Source: Aristolochia californica (Eukaryota > Streptophyta > Magnoliopsida > Piperales > Aristolochiaceae). From it: a DNA stretch of 64,000 bases. The stretch spans positions 1,054,001 to 1,118,000 of the forward strand of contig JARWKL010000010.1 of NCBI GenBank assembly GCA_029961685.1, read 5' to 3'. The position numbers and the translations under genes were made by a program. Positions 47,008-58,408 of the stretch are shown one piece after another; within the stretch, counting starts at the first letter, position 1, and each line of letters begins with the position of its first letter. The notes under the pieces were generated by a model, which had not been told where the DNA came from, did no database searches, and was given only the letters and a program-made list of their open reading frames with translations.

Positions 47008-47066
47008 CTGATTAATTCCAGATATCAAAATTCAAGAGAGAAGGATACAACCCACTGACCACTGAG

Positions 47067-49004
47067 ATGAAAATGGAAAGTTTAGTACAAATCTGCTTTT
47101 CCTTGTTTCTTTTGCTCATTTGTAGCTTAGCTTTCCATTTCTACAATGTGATGATTTTAAAGCCACAGCGGATGAGGGAGAAGCTCAGGATGCAAGGAAT
47201 CAAAGGCCCCCAACCCTCTTTCTTCTTTGGAAATCATTTGGAAGTGAAAAGACTACAAAGAAGAGTGAAGGCTACAAATGAAGATGGATTGATATCACAC
47301 AATCATCTTCCTACTATCTATCCTGAAGTTGAAACCTGGAGTAAGCAGTATGGTAAAATCTTTACACATTCATTAGGGAAGATGGTGATACTAAACGTTT
47401 TGCATCCTGATCTACTCAAGGAGATCAACACACACACTGGGCTAGACCTCGGCAAGTCTGAACAACAGAGGAAAGTATGGAAACCTCTTGTGGGTGACAG
47501 TATTATTTGGACCAATGGCTCAACTTGGCATTCCCAAAGAAAAGTTGTCCAAGGAACCCTTTCACCCGAGAAAGTCAAGGTAGTTTACATTTTCTCTCTT
47601 CCTCTTTCACAATGAGATTCTGATACGTTTAAAGTTCAAACTGTTATACCTTTCAATGGGAGTCTACTCATCTTTGGATGTTAATAGCTTTTTAACTAGT
47701 TTACTTTTGTTGCATATTCTCAGGGCATGGTGGATCTAATTGTGGAGTCTGCTCTGCCGTTCGTGAAATCATGGGAGGATAGAATCCAAAGTGAGGGAGG
47801 TGTCGCGGATATTAAAATTGATGAGGACATGGAAAAATTATCCGCTGATGCGATCTCAAGAGCTTGTTTTGGGAGCACTTATGCTCAAGGTGAAACGATA
47901 TTTTTGAAGTTGCTAGAACTTCATCGATTGATTGTTTCTAGTGGTTTCACCACTGAGATTCCAGGATGGAGGTATCGATTTTTTTTTTTCAATTTTAAGT
48001 TTCTGATGATATCTGTTAGGTAAATGGTGTCTCCCCTTTGCTTTTTTGTGTAGCCCTAAATGGAAGTCAGTTGCTCATCTTCGGCTATTGCCTTACCTTT
48101 AAGTTAAGCTTATTATCTTAGATCATTTTCCATATTTTTTAGCTATCTCCCAACCAAGAGGAACATAGGCATCTGGAGGCTAGAGAAAGAGATTGAGTCA
48201 CTGATAAAGAAGGTAGTTGAGGACCGTAGAAAGCATCCAATGCCAGAAACAGACTTCTTGCAAAGCGTTCTTGATGCAGCAAGTGATTTCCATAGTGAAC
48301 TGAAGCCAAGAACTAGTTTTATTGTGGACAGCTGCAAAACCATCTACCTTGCAGGTCACTACACAGCCATGGTTGTCACCAAATGGACCTTGTTTTTGTT
48401 GGCCTTGAACCAAGATTGGCAAGCTCGATGTCGTGCAGAGGTCTTAGAAGTTTACGGTGGTCGTTATCCTGATGCTAATTCAATCAACAAGTTGAAAACG
48501 GTATGATTTGTTGTATTTGGAGTTAATATAAGTGTTGAAGCCTAAGTATCTTATACTCTCAATTTGCCCATGCAGTTGACAATGGTGATCCATGAGACCT
48601 TCAGGCTATATAGTCCCTCCACACACCTTGTGAGGGAGGCTGTTGACGATCTAAATTTGGCAGGTTTCTTTATACCAAAGGGTCTCACCATCTTGATTCC
48701 AATTCTAATGTTGCACCTTGACCCTAATATTTGGGGACCAGATGCTGACGAGTTCAAGCCAGAGAGGTTTACAAATGGGGTCATGGCTGCCTGTAAGTAC
48801 CCACATGCATTCCTGCCCTTCGGTTTGGGATCACGAGTATGTGTGGGTCAGCACTTTGCCATGGCTGAATTGAAGGTTATCCTTTCACTCTTTCTCTCCA
48901 AGTTCTCCATGACGGTTTCTCCAACCTACCGACATTCAGTGAAAACTCGATACTGGATGTTGATTCCAGAGCATGGTATGAATATCGTGATGAAGAGATT
49001 GTAA
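47067..49004 (+). CDS. Cytochrome P450, CYP714-like (gene 4), atypical I-helix
   Basis: Four exons: 47067-47579, 47724-47971, 48143-48500, 48576-49004; all GT-AG, 515 residues from the first ATG (MKMES). The homologous start in the other copies is the second Met at 47073, giving 513. Intron 1 is absent as in genes 2 and 3. Landmarks: anchor, hinge GIKGPQPSFFFGN, ExxR ETFR, PERF, heme loop FGLGSRVCVG (Pro to Ser next to the Arg). The I-helix reads AGHYTA: first Gly and Thr kept, acid replaced by Tyr, second hydroxyl residue replaced by Ala. One residue is lost in the RRVKATNE segment. More diverged than genes 2 and 3 are from each other. The upstream region is interrupted by copia element 2, which could alter expression. 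Confidence 0.9.
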
Positions 49005-49644
49005 CTATAGCCTATTGATGCACCATGGCAGATGTTTTTTGAAGTTTTTTTGCTTGGGGTCTTATGCTTTTAGTCGTATGTTATGTTGATATTGTTGCTT
49101 GGTATTAGCCAAGCTACTAGATAACTTGTTATTTTAGGTTCTTTATGTATGGACAAAGACAAACACTGCAATAATGTTTGTAAAGAAGTGTAAAATTTGT
49201 ATATGCTACTTCATGCCATGAGATCTAGTATTGACAAAGGTGGCCTACCATACTTGACTTGAATCCCTTTGATTGAGGGTTTAAATCCTCTCTTAAAGTG
49301 ATGGAATTATTGCAAAATGAAAAAAATCCACCAATAGAATAAAATAATTTGTTATGTTTCGATCAACGTGATCATATTATACAATTATTGATTTATTTAT
49401 AAAAAAATCAATTTTTATGATGTTTATTAATTTTAAAAGGTTATTAGGTTTTTTTGAAATGCTATGGAATGGTGTCTATGTGGCAAGAAGTTTTTCCATC
49501 GTAAAATTGGGACAATATAATGTGACCATCGATGTATTTTTTCAAATGCTATATGTGTTATTGTGTATAATGTCTATTTTTAAAGATGTTTTTAATGTTT
49601 ACATTTATGTAAATTTTGAATTGATGATTTTTTTGAAAAAAAAA

Positions 49645-49985
49645 AATGTTACCCTTCAAACTTCATGCACCTATACGCCTCAAAAAAATGGTATCGTTGA
49701 ACGTAAGACTAGAAACCTATAAGACGTGGCATGAGCTCTTTTATTTTCATGAATGTTCCCCACTATTACTGGCCCTATGCAGTACTCACAACCTATTTTC
49801 TAATCAATCGTATGCCTTCTTCAGTTTTGATAACACATCCCCTTTCTCTAAACTTTTTCCCAGTTTGGATCATTTTACACTTCCTCTAAAAAATTTAGAT
49901 GTGTTTTTTTTGTTCATGCTTCTTCAGTTTATTGATCGCAACAAACTTGATCCCAAAGTATTAAAAAAAAATATCCTTTGATATT
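49645..49985 (+). pseudogene. Copia integrase relic downstream of gene 4
   Basis: The longest of the three related relics. It has CTYTPQKNGIVERK-type sequence, then in another frame YWPYAVLTTYFLINRMPSS and a decayed LDHFTLPLKNLDVFF stretch, the usual continuation of copia integrase. It shares insertion position with the relics after genes 2 and 3. Confidence 0.75.
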
Positions 49986-52114
49986 CGAAAAGTTAGAAAA
50001 GTCATGTATGTTATCATTCAAGCCTACATCAAACTTTTGTCTCTATAGATGTCACTTTTTTTAAGATCAACCATTCTATCCTTGGACTAGTAGCTCTCCT
50101 CTAGGATTCACTCCATTTGTAGCATGGCCAACCAGTCACCTGAACTAATTCTAGTTCACTTTAAAATCAAGTCATTAATGACTATTTTGAAAAACTTTTT
50201 GTGCTATTGGGTTTCTTTGTGTGTTGAAAAAACAAATCCCAAATTTACATTGGGCCTATATTTTTTAATCAAGTCATTAATGACTATTTTGAGCTGCCTA
50301 CATTTTCGAATAAAGTCATTAAGAACTACAATGAGTTGTCTATATTTCAAATCAATTCATTAAGGACTATTTTTAGTTATTTATTACATTGAGTAGGTAC
50401 TTAGGATTGTTGTACTTATTTCTTTGAGCTTGGATTGTTAAATCAACCTATTGTGAGCAAGTAATCATTCCAATTTGGGCCAAGCTTTGAGTAGGTAAGA
50501 TCGTCCTTACCCCATTGTTTGAGAGAAATTGTTGTGGTTGAGGCGTAGAAATTGATAAGTTGTTTTCTATGTTGCATGAGCCATAAGACCTTATGTAGGC
50601 AGGTGGTATTGAAAATCTCTTTGTGGACCTAGTCTGGTGTTTCTATTGAGCTACTGAAAATCTCTTTTCTGAGTCTACTTGTGTAGTAGAAAATTCCTTC
50701 ATGAGTCTAGGGTATAGTTCCTAGTAAGCTATTGTAAATCTAAGTGAGGGTGTGATATTGGAAGTTGACTTATATGGTCAATTGAGTGGAGCAAGTCTTT
50801 GTGTAATGGCCTAGAGGTGATTTGTTGTAGATGGTGTGGGACAACCCAAGCTTAGTGGAGTCTCAAGGTGCTAAAACATCTTGAGGAGGGGGAAGTGAAC
50901 TCACAATCCATAATAGTATTGTGAACTAACTAAAAATCTTATGTGTGTCTTGTATGTAATTGCTTATGGTTTACCTTGATCACTATGCATGAGCATAAAC
51001 TATAAAATTGATCTTGCACTTTGAATTAATTAAAATGACTAATACACACATAAAGTAAAAGGAGTTAAAATTAAAAAAACTATTCACACTCCTCTAGGTT
51101 TGTTCCCCATGGAACCTAATAGAGAACCTCAAATTTTTTTGTTTAGGAACTTGAATCCCCTTGATACACTTTGGCCCTAAGGATCCCAAAGGTGATTGGC
51201 AACTCCTCTAAGAATCCCAGAACCACTTCACAAAGCTCTAAGGTACAACCTAACGGTGCAAAAAGTTCTGGGACAAAATAAGGATTGCTCTTAGGAAGAT
51301 GCTTTGATGATTTTACAATCTAGTTCAAAGTGTAAGGCACTCAAATGATAAAGGGAACAAAAAATTAGCTCGGATGAATATGAAAGCGGAATTTATAAAA
51401 CTAGCACAAATGCATTTAGTACAAAAAGGCCGAGTATAAATGAGATTAATAGACTAGAACAATGTACTTGATGATTTTTTAAACCATAGGAGAATGAGCC
51501 TTTAAATCTCTATGAAAATTGCCAAGATTGATTTGACAAGCTTTGGGCACTTCGAAATTATCAAAAGCTTCTTTAGTGATTGTATTATTACAATGGCTGA
51601 AATCCCTAATAGACAAAATAACAGTGTTAAAAATTAGTCGTTGACAGTAAAAGGAACCTTTGTGTACTCTTATGTAAACTTATAAAATTGTGCATGAGAA
51701 AATGAAATATATACTTCAAATTTGTGGCTTGAGCTCCTTAATACAATGGCAGGTTACTTAGAAGATTTCTTGACCTCTGGATTTTGATTTGAAGCTCAAA
51801 AGATCTCCTCCACATGTTTTAGGTTTGAGTTGAATGATCAGCCTGAACATGATCGATCAAGATCATCTTGTTAGATCAACCATCTTACAGTAGATCTATG
51901 CCACTTCAACTTGGTTAACTAATCTTCAACTTGGTCGATCATGGTGATTTCAGTACCTTCCATACTTATTCTTATGTTGCAAATTGATTGATCATTTTTT
52001 TGTCTTGATTGATCAACGTGAATACAATAGCTTTAGGAGTTTCTTTTTTTCTTCCTTTCGCAGTTTGATTGATCATCATTTACATTGGTTGATCAATATG
52101 GCTTAGGTATGATA

Positions 52115-52634
52115 TGCTAAATTGAACCACACCTTTGCATTGATTAAGGGTGTTATTTATACAATTTAGAATAGAAAGGATAAAAATAGTCATGAGTTTT
52201 TTTTTTTTTCGATTCTCTGCTTGCTTCTTCTTATGGGGAAAGGGAAGCAAGCAAGGCAAAATTGGGGAGAAGGTTGTTGATGTGAAGACACGAGCTACCG
52301 AGCAAGAGGTTACTGAAGCGCATGTGCACGACTCACACGAAGCATAGCCGGTGGTTCCACTTGAATTGTTGGAGGGCATTGCAGATAGGGAGTGCCGGGC
52401 GGAGAGGATTTTGAAGAAAAAAAATTGAAAGACGATAAATGCAGAGGATTAATCGATCTACTCTTATACCATATGATATGTTGAACTGAACCACGCCTTT
52501 GAATTGATTAAGGTTGGTATTTATACTATTTAAGATAGAAAAGATAAATACAATCATGTAGATCTTATCTCCTGAACCAAAGGGAAGATAATCCCTTATC
52601 ATTAGGACCATATTTCTAGTCTAAATTTACAACA
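52115..52634 (-). mobile_element. LTR-retroelement fragment with one full and one truncated LTR
   Basis: On the minus strand the full LTR (52479-52634, 156 bp) begins TGTTGTAAATT and ends AGTTCAACA, with a TATA-like TATAAATACC. A TGGTATAAGAGTAG primer-binding-site-like sequence lies next to it (52463-52476 region). A second, truncated copy of the LTR is at 52115-52197. The 280-bp interior has no recognisable retroelement domain, so it is a TRIM-sized or deleted element. Confidence 0.6.
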
Positions 52635-53416
52635 TGTCTTGTTAGACCAACCTTTCTTAAGCTTTTGTTCTACCAAATTCTTTGATTGATCAACTGCATT
52701 TGTTCAATTAATGCTTGAGGACCATTTTTATAAATTTAACACTCTTTACTGAAGTGCTTGGTTAACATTCTTTTGTTTATTATCATTAAAGATAAAATGA
52801 AGTATAAATCACAATCCGACTTGGCAGATATTTGCATTTCCACTCTGGTTCTATCAATGTTAGTAGTTAAAAACCTAATTTCTTCAATGGGGTTGCTATA
52901 TTCAGAAAATTAATCTATTCTCTTACCTGTCCTTGGACCCATTATAAAGGGGATCTGAAACTGTTGGAAGCTCCAAATCAATGAGACGTAGCAAATGACT
53001 TCAGAGTTAGTTTACCCATCTTTTCTAATTAGACTATTAGTCTTTTATATAACTACTTGCAACATATTAGTTTTCAATTGCAAACCCTGGAGTATTTTAT
53101 TCATTATTCTATTAACAGGCAACTCATCTACAAGGAAGAAATGTGATTAATTAACTCAATAATCTCTGTCTCTGTCATATCGGTTGACTTCAGATTGGGT
53201 CTCTATATGTATAAATTTATTAAAATTAAAATGTGTCACTCCTGTGAACCTTGTGATTTTCCTGCAATTTTTCTTTGTCATTTGACAAATGCCCGAAGCC
53301 AAACAGTTTAATCAACACCTGTATCTTTTTCTGCTTGTTGCTAGTCTCCTATAAGAACTGATCAAATCCATCAGACCCAAATCCGAGAGAGAGCAATCCA
53401 AAACACTGAGAAGAGA

Positions 53417-56400
53417 ATGGAAGCTTTAGTGGAGATCTGCTTGTCCTTCTTCCTGTTGCTCACTTGTAGCTTTGCTTTCATTTTCTACAATGTGATGATT
53501 TTAAAGCCACAAAGGATGAGAGAGAAGCTGAGGAGACAAGGAATAAAAGGGCCCCAACCCTCATTCTTCTATGGGAACTTGTTGGTAGTAAAAGGACTGT
53601 CAAGAAAAAGAGACAAAGCTGCAAAGAAAGATGGAGAGATATCACACAATCGTCTTTATGATATTTACCCTGGCATTGCAACCTGGACAAAGCGATATGG
53701 TATGTTTTCACATCCAAAGTGAGTGAGTTTGCTTTAGTGTTTCCATGAAAAGAAAAAACAATCATCTCTATTCAGTTGATCTGCATAATAAACTAGTTGT
53801 TTCGACAGGTAAAATTTTTACATACACGTTAGGGAAGATGGTGGTAGTAAACGTAGCCCATCCTGATCTACTCAAGGCGATGAACACACACACAGGGCTA
53901 GACCTTGGCAAGTCTGAACAACAGAGAAAAGAATGGAAAGCACTACTTGGTGATAGTCTTGTTTGGACAAATGGATCGGCTTGGCATTATCAAAGAAAAA
54001 TCATCCAACCAACCCTTGCACCTGAAAAAGTCAAGGTAGTTCTTGTCACCCTTTATTTCTTTGTTTCTAAATTAACTTTTCCTTTTTGTTTTCTCTCTCT
54101 TAATTAATCTTGCCCTTTAAAATAATAAAAAAAAAATTGCTTCTTCCTCTGGTTGAATGGAGATGATAAAGAATCTTCACCTCTGTGAAGGAGGTAGTTG
54201 GAGGGGAGGGCCTTCCTGCAACTGGGGGTCAGTGATGGGAAGATGACACGAGGAGGGCCCAAGTGCCAAAAGGGATTTTTGTTGGGAGATGTGAAGAGGC
54301 AGGCAGAAGGGCCATCCCTTGACCCTTCCTTTAATTCAATTGAATGTTAACGACTTTAATACATTATTTGTATTGCATATTTTCAGGGCATGGTGGATCT
54401 AATTGTCGAGTCTACTCTCCCATTTCTGAAATCATGGGAGGATAGAATCCAAAGTGAGGGAGGTGTTGCTGATATAAAAATTGATGAGGATTTGGAAAAT
54501 TTAACAGCTGATGTGATCTCAAGGGCATGTTTTGGGAGCACTTATGCTCAAGGTGAAAAAATATTTTTGAAGTTAAAAGAACTTCATAAGTTGATTTATT
54601 CTAGGGGTCTCACCACTGGGGTTCCAGGATCAAGGTACCCTTAATATCTTTTACTTATTTATTGATTTTATGTTTAAGTTTTTTATTTTTTTTCTTAAAT
54701 GGAATTCGTTTTTGCATCATTTATATTCATTTTAAAGTTATTTATTTATAAGCATCACTAAAACTACTTATTTATCATAGAATTTCTTACAAGAAAATGC
54801 ATGAAAAATTACTATAATGGTTCTTATCATATGTTGAAGATACTGTTAAAGATATGTCGCCTTCAATCGATGTGTTGTTGTTTCCTTTCTTCTCCCATTA
54901 GGACTTGGAAGAACCGAGGGGAAGGGTGGTGACCCTGGTCTGCCTCCCCGTCTTTATTTTTATGTAAAATTAAAGAAATGCCCTTTTTTATTTAAAATCA
55001 AATAGGACCCCCTTTGTATTTTTATATAAAATCAAATATGAATGTCCCTCCCCCCTTTTCCTTGGAGCAATGGGGTGGGGAACCCCTATCCCAGCCCCTC
55101 CCCCATCATTTTGAAACACAAGAGAGAGAGGGGACCCCTCTTCCCATCTTTTCATTGGTAGGGAAATTATTGACCCTTACCTTCCAACTAGAAGGTGAGA
55201 TGGGAGTGGTAGCACTACACTCCCCTCCTTCCTTTAGGTAAGGGTAGAAGCTCTCCTTCAATTTCTAAAGTTTTTAATTTTTATTTTTTTTAAAAATAAT
55301 AATGTCATTATGAAGCTATTACATCTCAACTGACAGCTAAAACCTGCTTGTGTTGCATTCAACTAGAAGTGGCCACTTCACTAGGTTGGAATTTATAACA
55401 TGATTGATATTCACATAGCCCAAAATTAGCTCTTAGGGTGTGTTTGTGCTAAAAAAGAGTGGAAAATTCCCATTATACTAAAAATTTTAGGTGTTTTGTG
55501 TCAGCTTGAGGAGATGGAAAATTTTCAATTCCCATTTCTTTTATCCCTCAAAATGTTAAAGGGGATAAAATAAATAAATTTATTGAGTTTTCACATAAGC
55601 AAGTAAATTGGTGGAAGAAATTCTATTTCCTATCCTTTTATTCTTTTTTCTTGTCCTTTTTTTAAAGCTATCTCCCAACCAAGAGAAATTTAGGTATCTG
55701 GAGGCTGGAGAAAGAGATTGAGTCATTGATACTGAAGGTAGTTGAGGACCGCAAAAAGCATCCAAGTCAAGAAAAAGACTTCTTGCAGAGCGTTGTTGAT
55801 GCAACAAGTGTTTCTCAGACTGAATTGAAGTCAAGCCCTGGTTTCATTGTGGACAACTGCAAGACCATCTACCTTGCTGGCCATTCCACAACAATGGTTG
55901 CCACCAGATGGACCTTGTTGCTGTTGGCCATGAACCAAGATTGGCAAGCTAGATGTCGCAGGGAAGTGTTAGAAGTTCATGGTGGTTGCTATCCTGATGC
56001 TAATTCAATCAACAAGTTGAAAACGGTATCATTTGTTGTATTTCATTTGATTTTGTGAAAGATAGAAAAAAAGTAACTTTCAAAATCAATCCAAAAGTGT
56101 CTTATACTCTCAAATTTTCCAATGCAGTTGACAATGGTGATCAATGAGAGCTTAAGGCTATACCCTCCCCCAACACACGTCGTGAGGGAGGCTATTGATG
56201 ATCTGAACTTGGCAGGTATTTTTCTTCCAAAGGGTCTCACCATGTTGATTCCAGTGTCAATGGTGCACCATGACCCTGACATCTGGGGACCTGATGCCGA
56301 CGAATTCAAGCCAGAAAGGTTTGAAAATGGGGTGATGGCTGCATGCAAGTACCCACACGCATTCCTGCCCTTTGGTTTGGGACCTCGAGTATGTGTGGGT

Positions 56401-56556
56401 CAACACTTAGCCATGGCTGAATTGAAGGTTATCCTTTCACTCTTTCTCTCCAAGTTCTCCGTGATGGTTTCACCAAAATACCGTCATTCGCCAAAAACTC
56501 GGTATTGGATGTTGGTTCCGGAGTATGGTATGAATATTCTGATGAAGAGATTGTAA
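53417..56556 (+). CDS. Cytochrome P450, CYP714-like (gene 5), atypical I-helix
   Basis: Five exons: 53417-53699, 53809-54035, 54387-54634, 55668-56025, 56128-56556; all GT-AG, 514 residues. Unlike genes 2-4 it keeps intron 1 (53700-53808), at the same position and phase as gene 1, and it has a long intron 3. Landmarks: anchor, hinge GIKGPQPSFFYGN, I-helix AGHSTT (323-328; acid replaced by Ser), ESLR (379-382), PERF (434-437), heme loop FGLGPRVCVG with Cys461. It is the closest outgroup in this window to genes 2-4 and probably resembles their ancestor. ER-membrane mono-oxygenase by family; substrate unknown. Confidence 0.92.
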
Positions 56557-56938
56557 CAAGGGTTGATTGAACAATGAGCCTTACTTGGAGATGGCTCTCT
56601 TGCTTTTATTTGATGTTTAGTGAAGCAATTGGTAACTTGTGCTTTTGAGTTATTTATGTATGAGTAAAGACATAAACATGACAATAATGTTTGTAATGAA
56701 GTGACACACGTTGCCTACCATACAGGAATCGGATCCCTTTGGTTGAGGGTTTGAATCCTTTCTCAAAGTGATAAAACTTACATTACAAACAAGACAAAAC
56801 CCATGAAAAAAATAAAACATACCTTCTTTGTTCATATAGAATTGATTGAAGGTGATGATCCTTTCAGCTGAATAAGGCCAACCAAAGACATGAATTAGCA
56901 TCTGGTACTGAATGGAGGAAGAAAGGGTTGGCTAGTAA
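56557..56938. other. Convergent intergenic region between gene 5 and the DUF247 gene
   Basis: The 3' flanks of two converging genes. Part of it (GATTGAGGGTTT/AATCC blocks near 56740) resembles the 3' flanks of genes 2-4. No gene is present. Confidence 0.5.
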
Positions 56939-58408
56939 TCAGTTTCGAGGATTGTAGTAAGAGAGGGTTGAATAGACGGTCTGCCAAATTGTGAGACCAA
57001 TGAGGAGAGTCGCTGCAAACAATGAGAGCACAGTCCAAGGGCTCCTGAAGTATGAGTGCTTGAGGTTCAAGCTCCATTCCCGGATTCGTCTCTTCCATTT
57101 CTTTGTGCTTCTAGTGTGGTAATTGTTCAGCTCCATTATCACATAAAGATTATCACCACGCACTCGGAAGTCGATGCAGTTATAGAGTGACTTGAACAGT
57201 TCTACAATCTCCTGACTTTCGCCGAAGGTTGTGACGCTGATCAACCCAGTCGAGTGGAGTATTTCAACGTCGTCAGTTGACCGGAGGAGGCGGGCCATGA
57301 TACAGATGTAGGTGGTTATGTCTTGCGTTAAGCCAGAATGAAGGCACTCGAAAGCCCAGACATTGAACCAGATGATTTCAGAGAATGTACAGAGCTCAAA
57401 CACTGGGAGGCGAAGGATGTTGTCGTGAAGCTTCATGTCACTCAGGAAATTGGTTTTACTTGGTGCAAACACAATTCCTGCCTTTCTGTATTCGGTTGCA
57501 CTTTCAATCCCAATCGTATCAATTTCTGGCAAATCCCTCTTACGGAGCTTTCCAATGATTCTGCTCCTGATAAAGTCTACTATATGCAGCTTGGAGACTG
57601 CTGGATTGTCTTCGGTGCAGATGTCCTCTCCAACAACTGACAGAAGCCTGTTTAAGTATTTGCCCTGCTTGTCATTATAAAAGATGCTCAAGTTTTTCAC
57701 AAAATCGTCATTATAAAAGGAATTTGACTGTTCTACTACTTAAACCTGCTGTGTCATTATAAAAGATGCTCAAATTTTTCGAGAAAGGCTTACCGAATCC
57801 ATGTTTATCTTATTTTCAACAGCAAGCAGTTTCTCAAACACCAAGAAAGGTAGCTGGTTTTCCAACATTAGGGTTTCCTGCACCAAAATGTTAATGATTG
57901 TGGATGTCCCACGATCACCAAAGATGGGATCGTTCCGAGTGTAACCAAGGGACTTGTCAAAGGTGAAGACTCTCAGTATCTCCAGCACAAAGCAGCCATC
58001 AAGTATCATCAGCTCCAAGAATTTATCCTCATTCATCCATTCTTCATCCAACTTCTCATATGATTCCATCAGCTGATGCACACAGTCCTTCATCGACACC
58101 TTGAAGTCATCCAATGTTTTCTTTGATCTCTTCAGGAACTGGCTTAGTGCTCTGTACTTGTGCTCTTCCATGGGGTTCAAGTATGCTTCCCCATGGTGAT
58201 ATGGGCCAATTGAGACCAGCTTTGGCTTGTAAGCCTTCTCATTTCGCTGGAGAAGATGGGAAGGTACTCTGTATATTGAGCATTTATCCCATCTGTTTGC
58301 ATCCTCACTCGTATCCAGCAATCTTTGCAGTTGATCAATGTCGATGAAGACGGAGTTGGGGTCCGTCGGTGTTGCTGCAGCAGTCTGATGGCTGTTTTCT
58401 AGGGGCAT
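56939..58408 (-). pseudogene. DUF247 (UPF0481) family protein, frameshifted
   Basis: The first part (58408 to 57770; start at MPLENSHQ) has the family's opening IYRVPSHLLQRNEKAYKPKL, VSIGPYHHG and LELMILDGCFVLEIL, then ENQLPFLVFEKLL. The second part (57700 to 56939) continues with IFYNDKQGKYL, LHIVDFIRSRI, LHDNILRLPVFELC and YICIMARLL. It ends in the typical C-terminal transmembrane helix (about VLSLFAATLLIGLTIW). The join is broken: the first frame ends SLSRKI and stop, and an ATAAAAGATGCTCAA segment is present twice 82 bp apart (57673, 57755). A small intron with donor GTAAGC at about 57793 is the alternative. Function of most DUF247 proteins is unknown; some grass members act in self-incompatibility. 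Confidence 0.75.

Larger units (their letters stand above)
49005..53416. other. 3' flank of gene 4 and upstream region of gene 5
   Basis: Begins with the 3' flank shared with genes 2 and 3, then a copia relic (49645-49985). CATTAATGACTATTTTGA-type degenerate repeats lie at 50160-50380 and blocks like those at 28250-28420 at about 50580-50740. Further right is unique sequence with repeated TTGATTGATCAA motifs (51840-52110), an LTR-element fragment (52115-52634), then gene 5 promoter sequence. No intact gene is supported. Confidence 0.55.

Noticed and set aside
50160..50380. CRISPR-like direct repeats
   Set aside because: Repeats are degenerate, spacers are not unique, and the DNA is plant nuclear.
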